DNA of 64,000 bases, taken from assembly GCF_018223745.1 (NCBI RefSeq), contig NZ_CP073653.1, positions 611,001 to 675,000 on the forward strand, written 5' to 3'. Position 1 is the first letter of the stretch, and each line of letters starts with the position of its first letter. The notes under the pieces were generated by a model. It was not told where the DNA came from, made no database searches, and worked only from the letters and a program-made list of their open reading frames with translations. Positions 9,611 through 18,509 of the stretch are shown piece after piece. Position numbers and translations under genes: made by a program. Origin of the DNA: Clostridium beijerinckii (GTDB taxonomy: Bacteria; Bacillota; Clostridia; Clostridiales; Clostridiaceae).

Positions 9611-10804
9611 ATGTTGATGGTGAATATGCTAGAGAGAATGGCACTTATAACAATATTTATATATGTAATATTACAGACTAATATTATGAAGTGTTTTGTT
9701 AAGGACAAGTTTGATAGAAAAGATAATATAATGATGATTCTGATATTTTCACTCCTTGCTATTTTAGGAACTTATTTTGGAATATATATAAAAGATCAAT
9801 CATTAGCAAATAGCAGACCAGTTGGAGCAATAGTTGCAGGATATTTAGGGGGACCTGTTATTGGAATTATAGTTGGATTTATAAGTGGATTGCATAGGTA
9901 TTCATTTGGAGGATTTACGGCATTAGCTTGCGGATTATCAACAATTGTGGAAGGCGCAATAGGTGGAGGATTTAGAATATTATTTAAGAAAAAGGGGCTA
10001 AACCCAGCCGTTGCAGGGTTAGCAGCAGTAGTAGCAGAAATTACTCAAATGATAATTATATTAATGTTTTCTAAAGATATAAATTCAGCAATAGATCTTG
10101 AGAAAACAATAGCATTATCTATGATACTTATAAATTCTATTGGTGTATTTTTAATAGTTATGGTAATTGAAAGCTCAAAAAAATTGGTTGATGGTGAAGT
10201 AAAACTTATAAAATTAAAAGAAGAAAATAAAGTAGCAGAATTAAAGGCTTTAAAAGCACAAATAGAGCCTCATTTTTTATTTAATTCTCTTAATGTGATA
10301 AGTGCATATTGTAGAACTGATGGAGAAAAGGCAAGAGAACTTATATTAAATCTTTCAAATTATTTTAGAGCTACGCTAGAAATAGAAGGAGATTTTTCTA
10401 CATTAAAAAAAGAATTGGCTTTGATAAAGGCTTATGTAGCAATTGAACAAGCTAGATTCTCAAATAGACTAGAAGTGAAATTTTTAATAGATGATAATTT
10501 ACTAGATATAAAATTCCCAATACTTGTACTTCAGCCAATTGTGGAAAATTCAATTAAGCACGGAATACTGAAAAAAATTAATGGTGGTATAGTAACAATT
10601 TCTATTAGAAATGATGAAAATGACGTTAGTATTGAAGTTAGTGATAATGGGGTAGGCTTTGAAAATGCAGATGAATCTTTATCAACTGGACTTGGCCTTA
10701 AAAATATCAACAATAGACTTAGATTATTATATGGAGAAAGTTACTCTTTAAATATAGTAAGTTCAAATAATGGAAGTAGTGTTAATTTTAACATTCCAAA
10801 ATAA
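9611..10804 (+). CDS. LytS-type sensor histidine kinase
   Basis: This 397-residue protein has an N-terminal multi-helix membrane sensor of the 5TM-LYT type (about residues 1-190), with the GAIVAGYLGGPVIGIIVGFISGLHR segment split over two helices. A short linker and a HisKA_5/HATPase region follow, with phospho-acceptor His221 in IEPHFLFNSLN, the N-box VENSIKHG, DNGVGF and GLGLKNINNRL. It should autophosphorylate and pass phosphate to the LytTR regulator 27 bases downstream. GGGAGG sits 7 bases before the ATG. By analogy to BtsS/YehU, and because cstA is divergent, extracellular pyruvate is a plausible signal. Confidence 0.92.
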   Translation: MLMVNMLERMALITIFIYVILQTNIMKCFVKDKFDRKDNIMMILIFSLLAILGTYFGIYIKDQSLANSRPVGAIVAGYLGGPVIGIIVGFISGLHRYSFGGFTALACGLSTIVEGAIGGGFRILFKKKGLNPAVAGLAAVVAEITQMIIILMFSKDINSAIDLEKTIALSMILINSIGVFLIVMVIESSKKLVDGEVKLIKLKEENKVAELKALKAQIEPHFLFNSLNVISAYCRTDGEKARELILNLSNYFRATLEIEGDFSTLKKELALIKAYVAIEQARFSNRLEVKFLIDDNLLDIKFPILVLQPIVENSIKHGILKKINGGIVTISIRNDENDVSIEVSDNGVGFENADESLSTGLGLKNINNRLRLLYGESYSLNIVSSNNGSSVNFNIPK

Positions 10805-10831
10805 TTATTATAATTAATGGGGGGAATTAAA

Positions 10832-11590
10832 TTGAAATTACTAGATGAGATAAAAGTAGCAATAGTTGAGGATGAAGCAATATCCAGCGATGAATTAAAA
10901 TACATAATATCTAAGGATGGCAGATTCAAAGTTGTAGGGCAAGCATATGATGGAATAAGTGCATTAACTTTAATTGAAAGCGAGGAGCCAGATATTGCTT
11001 TTATTGATATTAATATTCCGGGAAAAAACGGAATAAAATTGGCAGAAGATGTAAAAGAGATATTTCCGGATATAATTCTAATTTTTTTAACGGCATATGA
11101 TACTTATGCAATAAGGGCTTTTGAACTTAAAGTTTATGATTATATACTAAAGCCATATGATGAAAAGAGAATAGCGGAATCATTAAATTGTGCGTTAAAT
11201 ACAATTAGTAATAGAAATGAAAATGAAATAATCAATATATTAAGTAAGCTTGAAAATAAACAAGCATTGAAGAAAATCCCGTGTGAGAACAATGGAAAAA
11301 TAATTCTTATCGATGTTAACAAAATTTCCTTCTTTTATTCAGAGGGAGAGAGGAATTATGTTAAGACTAATAAAGATATTTATTGTACAACAAAAACTTT
11401 ACAAGAGCTAACTGAGAAAACAAATTTCTTTAGATGCCACAGGAGTTACGTAGTAAATCTTGAAAAAGTTAAAGAAGTTTACCCTTGGTTTAACGGTACT
11501 TATAAGTTAATTATTGATGATGATGAAAATAATGAAATACCGGTGAGCAGATCTCATGTTAAGGAAATAAAGATTATTTTAGGACTATAG
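10832..11590 (+). CDS. LytTR-family response regulator
   Basis: This 252-residue regulator has an N-terminal receiver (acidic pair in VAIVEDE, phospho-acceptor Asp59 in FIDINIPGKNG, Lys in LKPYD). The C-terminal LytTR DNA-binding domain runs from about residue 145 to the end, with FYSEGERNYVKT and FFRCHRSYVVNL. The start is probably TTG 10832, preceded by a run of six G; the ATG at 10817 lies within that ribosome binding site. It is the cognate partner of the kinase before it, and its most likely target is the divergent cstA promoter region. A 27-bp perfect stem terminates the operon. Confidence 0.92.
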   Translation: MKLLDEIKVAIVEDEAISSDELKYIISKDGRFKVVGQAYDGISALTLIESEEPDIAFIDINIPGKNGIKLAEDVKEIFPDIILIFLTAYDTYAIRAFELKVYDYILKPYDEKRIAESLNCALNTISNRNENEIINILSKLENKQALKKIPCENNGKIILIDVNKISFFYSEGERNYVKTNKDIYCTTKTLQELTEKTNFFRCHRSYVVNLEKVKEVYPWFNGTYKLIIDDDENNEIPVSRSHVKEIKIILGL

Positions 11591-11722
11591 TAATAGCCCC
11601 AGTTTTAGAAGTATATAAATTTTAGAAGAATATTAATTAAAATTGAGTTTTTAAATTAAAAAACTAGATGAATTTTTTGAATAAAATATTAATTTATTCA
11701 TTTGTAATTTATGAAAAAGTCT

Positions 11723-11779
11723 AAATAAAGGATACTCATTGTTAATCTTGGTAAGATTAACAATGAGTATCCTTTATTT
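11723..11779. terminator. Bidirectional terminator with 27-bp perfect stem
   Basis: Arms at 11723-11749 and 11753-11779 are perfectly complementary around a 3-base loop. The outer ends are AAATAAAGG and CCTTTATTT. It lies between the convergent LytTR and MerR genes and can end both transcripts. Confidence 0.88.
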
Positions 11780-11815
11780 GGATTAATTATTATATAAAGT
11801 TCTGTATTATCTCAG

Positions 11816-12184
11816 TTATACAGTCTTTTTGCAGGCGCAATTATAAAAATTAATTTTGTAATTAATTTTATCGAGATTTCTTTGTAATTCAGCTATTTGG
11901 CTAATAACTTCTTCACGGTGTTTTATAAATATTTCTCTACGAACATCAATAGTATTATCACCTTTAAGGCATAACTGGATATATTCTTTGATTTGCTTTA
12001 TAGGCATACCTGTATTTTTTAAACAACAAATAAGTTCAAGCAATTCTAAATCTTTTTCTTTAAAATCCCTGTTGCCTGACTCACTGCGATCCACAAATGG
12101 AAGTAATCCTTCTTTTTCATAATATCTAAGAGTGTGTGGACTTAAATGTGTTTTTTCAGCAACTTCAGCAATACTGTATCCCAT
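11816..12184 (-). CDS. MerR family transcriptional regulator
   Basis: This 122-residue regulator opens with the MerR winged helix (IAEVAEKTHLSPHTLRYYEKEGL, split by the limit here as IAEVAEKTHLS and PHTLRYYEKEGL), followed by a dimerisation helix at about 80-110. Cys residues lie in ELICCLKN and in the C-terminal NCACKK. It resembles the AdhR/NmlR branch that responds to aldehydes or electrophiles; that assignment is an inference. It is divergent from an aldo/keto reductase. Matching dyads lie in both promoters, which supports self-control and control of the reductase. Confidence 0.9.
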   Translation of the reverse strand: MGYSIAEVAEKTHLSPHTLRYYEKEGLLPFVDRSESGNRDFKEKDLELLELICCLKNTGMPIKQIKEYIQLCLKGDNTIDVRREIFIKHREEVISQIAELQRNLDKINYKINFYNCACKKTV

Positions 12185-12214
12185 AGTATTACCCTCCTTT
12201 AAACTGCATGATGT

Positions 12215-12245
12215 ATTTTATAACTTAGAGTATACTCTAAGAGTA
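12215..12245 (-). promoter_or_regulatory. MerR-type promoter and operator of the merR gene
   Basis: A perfect 18-bp palindrome, CTTAGAGTATACTCTAAG, lies at 12224-12241. On the minus strand it sits in a 19-base spacer between TACTCT (12245-12240) and TAAAAT (12220-12215), the long spacer typical of MerR-controlled promoters. The arrangement matches the reductase promoter at 12411. Confidence 0.75.
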
Positions 12246-12410
12246 AGCATTTGTAAAATTGCATCAAAAAATTATTTCTAAAATGAAAAGTTATAAATGA
12301 TGAATATGGTATTATAAATAAAAAATTACTTTTTAATTTTAGAACAATGACTTTAGTACTGTAATAACGAAATTAACTTTTCATTTTAGGGTTTATTTTT
12401 CCAAAATATG

Positions 12411-12441
12411 TTGACTTAGAGTTAACTATAAGATGTAAAAT
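12411..12441 (+). promoter_or_regulatory. MerR-type promoter of the aldo/keto reductase gene
   Basis: TTGACT (12411-12416) and TAAAAT (12436-12441) are separated by 19 bases. The dyad CTTAGAGTTAACTATAAG (12415-12432, one mismatched pair) fills the spacer. Long spacers of this kind need a MerR protein to twist the DNA before RNA polymerase can open it. Confidence 0.78.
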
Positions 12442-12492
12442 ATATATAGAACAATTTATCATATAAATTATCTATTTTAAGGAGGAATTACT

Positions 12493-13650
12493 TTGTTATA
12501 TAGAGGGTTTGGAAAGACAAATGAAAAGGTTTCGGTTCTAGGATTTGGTTGTATGAGGTTACCTATTATTAATGGAGATACTACTAAAATTGACGAAGAA
12601 AAAGCTACAAAAATGATTCGCCACGCAATTGATGAAGGAGTTAATTATATTGATACTGCATACCCTTATCATGGGACAGGAATGGGAACTGGAGGGGAAA
12701 GTGAACCATTTGTAGGTAGAGCCTTAAAAGACGGATATAGAGAAAAGGTGAATTTAGCTACAAAACTTCCTAGTTGGGCAATTAAGACTAGAGAGGATAT
12801 GGATAAATATTTAAATGAACAATTAGAGCGATTGCAAACAGATAGAATAGATTTCTATTTAGTTCATGCTTTAAATAAAGGTTCCTGGGAAAATTTAAAG
12901 AAGTTAGGAATAGATGAATTTTTAAACTCAGCAATTAAAGATGGAAGAATAAGATATGCAGGATTTTCATTTCATGATAAGTTAGAAGTTTTTAAAGAGA
13001 TAGTGGATTATTATGATTGGTCATTCTGTCAAATCCAATATAACTATTTAGATGAAGACTTCCAAGCCGGAACTGAAGGCTTAAAATATGCAGCAGATAG
13101 AGGTCTTGGAGTTGTTATCATGGAGCCGCTTAGAGGTGGAAAAATAGTTAGAAATCTTCCGGATGTAGTTACTGATACATTTGATAAAGCAGAAATTAAG
13201 AGATCTCCAGCCGAATGGGCACTAAGATGGGTATGGAATCATCCAGAGGTATCTGTAGTACTAAGTGGTATGAATGTAATGGATAATGTTACTGAAAATA
13301 TTAGAGTTGCAGGTGAAGCTTTACCAAATTCACTAACAGAAAAAGAGCTAGAAATAATGGATAATGTTAAAAAAGCATTTAAAGAAAGAATAAAAGTTAA
13401 TTGTACAGCTTGCGAGTATTGCATGCCATGTCCAGCAGGCGTAAATATTCCTAAGAATTTTACATTATATAATGAGTATAATATATTCGTTACTCCAGCA
13501 ACAGAAAAAGAACTTAAGGAAAGATATAATGGAGTAGCACCATCAGAAAGAGCAGATAAATGTGTTGAATGCGGTAAGTGTGAAAGCCATTGTCCTCAAG
13601 CAATCAAGATTCGTCAAGAATTAAAAAATGTTAAAACAATATTTGCATAA
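12493..13650 (+). CDS. Aldo/keto reductase with C-terminal 4Fe-4S domain
   Basis: This 385-residue oxidoreductase has an aldo/keto reductase barrel (about 1-290) with the catalytic-type Asp and Tyr in IDTAYPYH, a Lys in ATKLPSW and a His in LVHALN. The C-terminal ferredoxin-like region (about 305-375) has CTACEYCMPCP and CVECGKCESHCP cysteine clusters that can hold one or two 4Fe-4S centres. Such fused enzymes probably reduce aldehydes or ketones with electrons from ferredoxin or NAD(P)H; the substrate is not known. The start is TTG after AAGGAGG. The divergent MerR and its operator suggest induction by a reactive carbonyl. Confidence 0.9.
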   Translation: MLYRGFGKTNEKVSVLGFGCMRLPIINGDTTKIDEEKATKMIRHAIDEGVNYIDTAYPYHGTGMGTGGESEPFVGRALKDGYREKVNLATKLPSWAIKTREDMDKYLNEQLERLQTDRIDFYLVHALNKGSWENLKKLGIDEFLNSAIKDGRIRYAGFSFHDKLEVFKEIVDYYDWSFCQIQYNYLDEDFQAGTEGLKYAADRGLGVVIMEPLRGGKIVRNLPDVVTDTFDKAEIKRSPAEWALRWVWNHPEVSVVLSGMNVMDNVTENIRVAGEALPNSLTEKELEIMDNVKKAFKERIKVNCTACEYCMPCPAGVNIPKNFTLYNEYNIFVTPATEKELKERYNGVAPSERADKCVECGKCESHCPQAIKIRQELKNVKTIFA

Positions 13651-13834
13651 AGTAAAATATTACAATTCACAAAATAGTTTCTAGACAGTTGAAAAAAGAT
13701 GATTACATTCCATAAAGAAGAAAAAAATTTATATAATTCAAAAGAGTATTTTTTCGATAATTAAGAAGATACAACATTATATAGACAAAAATAAATTTAT
13801 TAAAATCATACAAATGAGTTAAGGAGTGAGCTAA

Positions 13835-15241
13835 ATGAGAATATTATATTACGATTGTTTTTGCGGTATAAGTGGAGATATGAATCTAGCAGCGATGTTG
13901 AACTTAGGAGTTCCTAAAGAATATTTATTTAAAGAAATTTCAAAGCTTAATTTAAATTCTGAATATGAGATACAAATTAACAGTTCTGAGAAACTTGGAA
14001 TAACAGGAACAAGAGTAGATGTTATATTAAAAGATGAAGCAAATAATGTAGATAACATAGGATATAAAGATTTTGAGCGTTGTAGTACTGATATTATAGA
14101 AGATCACAGTCACTCTCACGTACATGATCAAGAGCACGATCATCATAATCATTCTCATGGTGAAGATGCTTCACATAATCATGAACACAATCATCCACAT
14201 AGCCATGAACATGATTGTTCACATAATCACGAACAAGCTCATGTTCATAGCCATTCAGGAAATCACGAGCATCATCATAGAAACTTAAAAGATATAGAGA
14301 ATATAATAAATTCTAGTGACTTAAGTGAAAAAGTTAAGAATTTAAGTTTAAATATGTTTATGAGAGTAGCAGAAGCAGAAGCAAAGGTACATGGCAAAAC
14401 ATTATATGAAGTACACTTTCATGAAGTAGGCGCCATTGATTCAATTGTTGATATAGTAGGAGCTGCTATTTGTTTAGATTATTTAAAAGTTGATAAGATT
14501 ATGGCATCTCATGTTCAAGTTGGTGGCGGATTCGTAAAATGTGCTCATGGTCTCATGCCAGTTCCAGCACCTGCGACCGTAGAAATATTAAAAGGCATTC
14601 CAATAAATGTTGGGGTGGTTCAATTTGAAACAACTACGCCTACAGGAGCTGCGATACTAGCTGAAAATGTTCAAGAATTTACTTCGAAAATAGATTTCTC
14701 TATAAAGAAAATTGGATATGGAATTGGACATAGAGATCTAGATATACCTAATGTTTTGAGAGTTTACTTAGGAGAAGACAATAGTTTAGAGAAGATAGAA
14801 GAACAGTATATATTAGAAACTAATATAGATGATATGAACCCAGAATTTTATGGATATATTGAAGAAAAGCTTTTTGATGCAGGAGCATTAGATGTTTTTA
14901 AAACTCCTATATTCATGAAAAAAGGAAGACCAGGAATAAAGTTAAGTGTATTAATTAGTGAAAAAATAGAAAAAGATATTTTGGACATAGTTTTTGAAGA
15001 GACGACATCTATAGGCGTAAGAAAATATAAAGTTGAAAAAATAATGTTAAATAGAGAGTTTTCAAAGGTAGAAACTCAGTATGGAGAAGTAACAATCAAG
15101 AAATCATATTATAAAGGTAACTTAGTTAAATATAAGCCGGAATATGAGGAATGTAAAAAGATTGCAAAAGAGAATAACATAACTATGGAAAAGGTGTATA
15201 GGGAAGTTTATAAGCAAACTTCGAATATTTATAATGAGTAA
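13835..15241 (+). CDS. larC: LarC nickel insertion protein (full-length fused form)
   Basis: This 468-residue protein inserts nickel into the pincer cofactor of lactate racemase-type enzymes. The N-terminal part begins YYDCFCGISGDMNLAAML, and a long His-rich metal-binding stretch lies at about 88-152 (dozens of His with Asp, Glu, Ser and Asn). The conserved HFHEVGAIDSIVDIVGA, TPTGAAIL, ETNIDDMNPE and KKGRPG motifs follow. In Lactobacillus plantarum the protein is made from larC1/larC2 by frameshifting; here it is one uninterrupted frame. AAGGAGTGAG precedes the ATG. larE and larB follow on the same strand. Confidence 0.94.
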   Translation: MRILYYDCFCGISGDMNLAAMLNLGVPKEYLFKEISKLNLNSEYEIQINSSEKLGITGTRVDVILKDEANNVDNIGYKDFERCSTDIIEDHSHSHVHDQEHDHHNHSHGEDASHNHEHNHPHSHEHDCSHNHEQAHVHSHSGNHEHHHRNLKDIENIINSSDLSEKVKNLSLNMFMRVAEAEAKVHGKTLYEVHFHEVGAIDSIVDIVGAAICLDYLKVDKIMASHVQVGGGFVKCAHGLMPVPAPATVEILKGIPINVGVVQFETTTPTGAAILAENVQEFTSKIDFSIKKIGYGIGHRDLDIPNVLRVYLGEDNSLEKIEEQYILETNIDDMNPEFYGYIEEKLFDAGALDVFKTPIFMKKGRPGIKLSVLISEKIEKDILDIVFEETTSIGVRKYKVEKIMLNREFSKVETQYGEVTIKKSYYKGNLVKYKPEYEECKKIAKENNITMEKVYREVYKQTSNIYNE

Positions 15242-15296
15242 TTCTACAATCAAATTGAGAAAATAAAAATGTATAGGTGAGAGGCGGAATAGATAG

Positions 15297-16106
15297 ATGA
15301 TTAATAATGATAAATATAGTGAACTAGTGAAATACCTTAAAGGATTAGGAAAAGTAGTTTTAGCATTCTCAGGGGGAGTAGATAGCACATTCTTACTTAG
15401 AGTAGCCAAAGAAGCTCTTGGAGACAATGTAAAGGCAGTAACGATTTTATCACCTTACATTCCTAAGTGGGAAATAGCAGAGGCTAGAGAATTGGTAAGG
15501 GAATTGGGAGTTCAACATGAAATTATTGAGGCTCCAATTATTGATTCAATTAAATTTAATCCAGAGGATAGATGTTATCTTTGTAAAACAGCTGTATTCA
15601 CTATGATATTAAATGTAGCAAAAGAACAAGGTTATAATTGTGTAATTGATGGGACAAATTTTGATGACATAAGTGATTATAGACCAGGTCTTAAAGCGTT
15701 AAAAGAACTAGAAGTAAAAAGCCCGCTATTAGAGTGTAAATTAACTAAAGCAGAAATAAGAGCATTCTCTAAAGAATTGGGACTTAACACTTGGGATAAG
15801 CCGCCTTATGCTTGCCTTTTGACAAGGATACCTTATGGAAATGAACTGAAAGTAGAAGATTTTGAAAAGATTGAAAATGCAGAAAAGTATATGATGAGTA
15901 TAGGTTTTAGAGCTGTTAGGGTAAGATGCCACGGTGACTTAGCGAGAGTTGAAGTAAGTAGGGATGATAGAAGTAAATTATTTAATGAAGAGCTTTTAGA
16001 TACTATTGCTGAAAAAATAAAAGAATGCGGATTTAAATATGTGACATTAGACTTACAAGGTTATAGAGTAGGAAGTTTTAATGAAACTATAGTGAAAAAA
16101 GAATAG
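15297..16106 (+). CDS. larE: LarE ATP-dependent sacrificial sulfur transferase
   Basis: This 269-residue PP-loop enzyme activates the nicotinic acid-derived dinucleotide with ATP and adds sulfur to it during pincer cofactor synthesis. It has the PP-loop FSGGVDSTFLLR (about 24-35), the DRCYLCK pair of cysteines, and the cysteine of the conserved YACLLTRIPYG loop, with another Cys in VRVRCHGDLARVEV. Multiple cysteines hint at the iron-sulfur type of LarE rather than the self-sacrificing single-Cys type, which is an inference. It lies 55 bases after larC. Confidence 0.92.
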   Translation: MINNDKYSELVKYLKGLGKVVLAFSGGVDSTFLLRVAKEALGDNVKAVTILSPYIPKWEIAEARELVRELGVQHEIIEAPIIDSIKFNPEDRCYLCKTAVFTMILNVAKEQGYNCVIDGTNFDDISDYRPGLKALKELEVKSPLLECKLTKAEIRAFSKELGLNTWDKPPYACLLTRIPYGNELKVEDFEKIENAEKYMMSIGFRAVRVRCHGDLARVEVSRDDRSKLFNEELLDTIAEKIKECGFKYVTLDLQGYRVGSFNETIVKKE

Positions 16107-16190
16107 AATCAAAAATAAATAAGAATATTTTGAAGATTAATTAAAGCGGTGTAAGAAGTTAGCAGAGAAAATCTTAGGAGGATAAAGCTA

Positions 16191-16937
16191 ATGAACAAAG
16201 AAGAAATTAAAGAATTGTTAGAAAGTGTTAAAGATAACAAGTTGAATGTAGATGAGGCACTTGAAAAGTTAGAAGATCTACCTTTTAAAGATTTGGGTTT
16301 CGCGAAGATAGATAATCATAGAGAAATTAGAGTTGGCTATCCAGAAGTAATATACTGCGAAGGTAAGACTGTAGAGCAGGTTAGAGATATTGTAAAATTT
16401 ATGCTTACAAAAAACAATAATATATTAGGAACGAGAGCCAATGAGGAAATGTACAATGCAGTTAAAGAAATATGTAAAGAAGCAAAATATAATAAACTTG
16501 GCAGAACAATAACTATTAGGAAAAATGAACAACCTCTTACGGAGAATTATATAGCAATTGTTGCAGCAGGTACTTCTGATTTGCCTGTTGTGGAGGAGGC
16601 ATTTGAAACAGCTAGTATATTAGGCAATAGAGTTGAAAAAATAACTGATGTTGGAGTTGCAGGGATACACAGACTTTTTTCAAAATTGGATGTTATTAGG
16701 GGCGCAAAAGTTGTTATAGTAATTGCCGGAATGGAAGGTGCCTTAGCAAGTGTTGTAGGAGGACTTGTAGATAAGCCAGTAATAGCAGTGCCAACAAGTG
16801 TTGGATATGGTGCTAATTTCGGAGGAATTGCAGCCTTATTATCTATGTTGAATAGCTGTGCTAGCGGTGTTAGCGTAGTTAATATAGATAATGGTTTCGG
16901 GGCGGCATATAATGCTAGTATTATTAATAAGCTGTAG
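16191..16937 (+). CDS. larB: LarB pyridinium-3,5-biscarboxylate synthase
   Basis: This 248-residue PurE-like protein carboxylates and hydrolyses nicotinic acid adenine dinucleotide at the start of pincer cofactor synthesis. The PurE-fold motifs are AAGTSDLPVVEEAFETA, GVAGIHRL, and VIAGMEGALASVVGGL followed by VPTSVGYGANFGG. Length and motif order match LarB rather than purine-pathway PurE, which is shorter. TAGGAGG sits before the ATG. With larC and larE this makes a complete cofactor synthesis set. No larA racemase gene follows inside the window. Confidence 0.94.
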   Translation: MNKEEIKELLESVKDNKLNVDEALEKLEDLPFKDLGFAKIDNHREIRVGYPEVIYCEGKTVEQVRDIVKFMLTKNNNILGTRANEEMYNAVKEICKEAKYNKLGRTITIRKNEQPLTENYIAIVAAGTSDLPVVEEAFETASILGNRVEKITDVGVAGIHRLFSKLDVIRGAKVVIVIAGMEGALASVVGGLVDKPVIAVPTSVGYGANFGGIAALLSMLNSCASGVSVVNIDNGFGAAYNASIINKL

Positions 16938-17053
16938 TTTTTTACAATGATTTTATATGGGTAATTAATATTTAAAATTCAGTATCCAATTGTTTAATTA
17001 GGAAAGAATAGAATTAACATCATAAATATAAAAACACAAGGGAGGAGAATTAT

Positions 17054-18094
17054 ATGTCAAAACTTTTTTCAAATTTTAAACTCAAAAATTTAGAATTTAA
17101 AAATAGAGTTGTTATGGCGCCTATGTGTATGTATACAGCTAAAGAAGATGGAATAGCCACTGAGTGGCATAAAATACATTATGCTACAAGAGCTTTAGGC
17201 GGAGTAGGACTTATAATCCAAGAAGCAACTGGAGTTGAAAGTAGAGGAAGAATAAGCGATAAAGATTTAGGAATATGGAATGATTCACAAATAGATGGCT
17301 TAAAGAAGATAGTTGATACATGTAAAAGCCTAGGTGCGGTTATGGGAATTCAACTTGGTCATGCAGGTAGAAAGTGTGAAATAAAGAATCTTGAGATTAT
17401 AGGACCTAGTGCTGAAGCATTTAGTAGTGAATATAAAGTTCCAAAGGAAATGAGTAAAGAGAATATAAATGAAGTAATAAATGCCTTTAAAAGTGCTGCT
17501 AAAAGGTGTATTGAAATAGGATATGATATTATAGAGATCCACGGTGCTCACGGATACTTAATAAATCAATTTTTATCTCCTCTTACCAACAAAAGAAATG
17601 ATGAATATGGAGGAAACTTAGAAAATAGAGCGCGATTTCTAAAAGAAGTAGTAAAAGCGGTTAGAGAAGTGTGGACAAAGGAAAAACCAATAATACTTAG
17701 GATAAGTGCTGAAGATTATTTAAATGAAGGAAATCATCCAGAGGATTTGGCTAAAATAATAAATTTGGTTAAAGAAGAAGGAATTGATATAATTAATGTA
17801 AGCTCAGGTGGCGTTGCACCAACTCCTGTTCCAATTAAGGTATATGAAGGATATCAGATAAAACTTGCAGAGATAATAAAAGAAAATACAGGACTTCCTG
17901 TAATGGCTGGAGGACTTATTATATCGCCTTATATGGCAGAGGAAATAATTCAAAATGATAGAGCAGATATGGTTTTCTTAGGAAGAATTCTTTTAAGAAA
18001 ACCATACTGGCCGCTTGAAGCTGATTCAAAATTAGATGGTGAGGTAAAATGGCCTGAGCAATATGAAAGAGGTAAGTTCAGGAATAATAGATAA
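17054..18094 (+). CDS. NADH:flavin oxidoreductase (old yellow enzyme, NamA/YqjM type)
   Basis: This 346-residue FMN-dependent TIM barrel reduces activated double bonds using NAD(P)H. It has the N-terminal VMAPMCMYTAKEDG with the flavin-tuning Cys of the YqjM group, IQLGHAGRK, EIHGAHGYLINQFLSPLTNKR with the substrate-binding His pair, RISAEDY and MAGGLI. It is one domain only, without the iron-sulfur and NAD-binding parts of dienoyl-CoA reductases. GGGAGGAG precedes the ATG. It may share a transcript with the lar genes but is 116 bases away, so a link in function is uncertain. Confidence 0.92.
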   Translation: MSKLFSNFKLKNLEFKNRVVMAPMCMYTAKEDGIATEWHKIHYATRALGGVGLIIQEATGVESRGRISDKDLGIWNDSQIDGLKKIVDTCKSLGAVMGIQLGHAGRKCEIKNLEIIGPSAEAFSSEYKVPKEMSKENINEVINAFKSAAKRCIEIGYDIIEIHGAHGYLINQFLSPLTNKRNDEYGGNLENRARFLKEVVKAVREVWTKEKPIILRISAEDYLNEGNHPEDLAKIINLVKEEGIDIINVSSGGVAPTPVPIKVYEGYQIKLAEIIKENTGLPVMAGGLIISPYMAEEIIQNDRADMVFLGRILLRKPYWPLEADSKLDGEVKWPEQYERGKFRNNR

Positions 18095-18208
18095 CCATAT
18101 TAATTGGCAATAGTTAATTTTATTAATAATTATTTGAATAAATTTTAATTTTAAAGCCAGCAGTATAAAATGAATTTAAATGTACACCATAATAATGAGG
18201 TGATACAT

Positions 18209-18355
18209 ATGGATAATAACAAAAACAGAATAAAAGATAGACCTAAATCTAATGCTGAACGTAGAAAAATAGATCCTAAAAATAATGCGGATTTAGGCAT
18301 TATTGATGGAAAAAAGATAGGTGCGTCTCCACATAAAGAAAAGGATCACCTATAA
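18209..18355 (+). CDS. Small hydrophilic protein of unknown function
   Basis: I do not recognise this 48-residue protein. It is rich in Asn, Lys, Asp and Arg, has no membrane segment and no cysteine, and ends in SPHKEKDHL. The ATG at 18209 follows GAGGTGAT at a good distance, and a terminator follows directly, so it looks like a real single-gene unit. Its highly charged, disordered composition resembles small spore-associated proteins, but there is no motif to prove this. An in-frame upstream ATG at 18170 lacks a ribosome binding site. Confidence 0.65.
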   Translation: MDNNKNRIKDRPKSNAERRKIDPKNNADLGIIDGKKIGASPHKEKDHL

Positions 18356-18363
18356 TATAAAGA

Positions 18364-18412
18364 GGATATATCAAAATGTTTTTATCTGTTTGATATATCC
18401 TTTATATTTTAT
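18364..18412 (+). terminator. Rho-independent terminator
   Basis: 12-bp perfect arms, GGATATATCAAA (18364-18375) and TTTGATATATCC (18389-18400), are followed by a T-rich tail, just after the small ORF. Confidence 0.8.
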
Positions 18413-18509
18413 ATTAACAAGTATATAGATAGAGGGAAATTAAATTATTAATTTTTTATAAAAGCAATTATAATAGATGGTATATTACATAAGCAAAGGA
18501 GACTATAGA

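Larger units (their letters stand above)
12185..12492. other. Divergent control region with 16-bp inverted repeat
   Basis: The gap holds both MerR promoters. It also has a perfect 16-bp inverted repeat, CTAAAATGAAAAGTTA at 12278-12293 and its complement at 12374-12389, enclosing 80 AT-rich bases with no open frame. The repeat could fold as a long hairpin or mark a miniature element. Confidence 0.6.

Noticed and set aside
13835..15241. Programmed frameshift in larC as in Lactobacillus
   Set aside because: The frame is continuous over the full protein length, so no frameshift is required.
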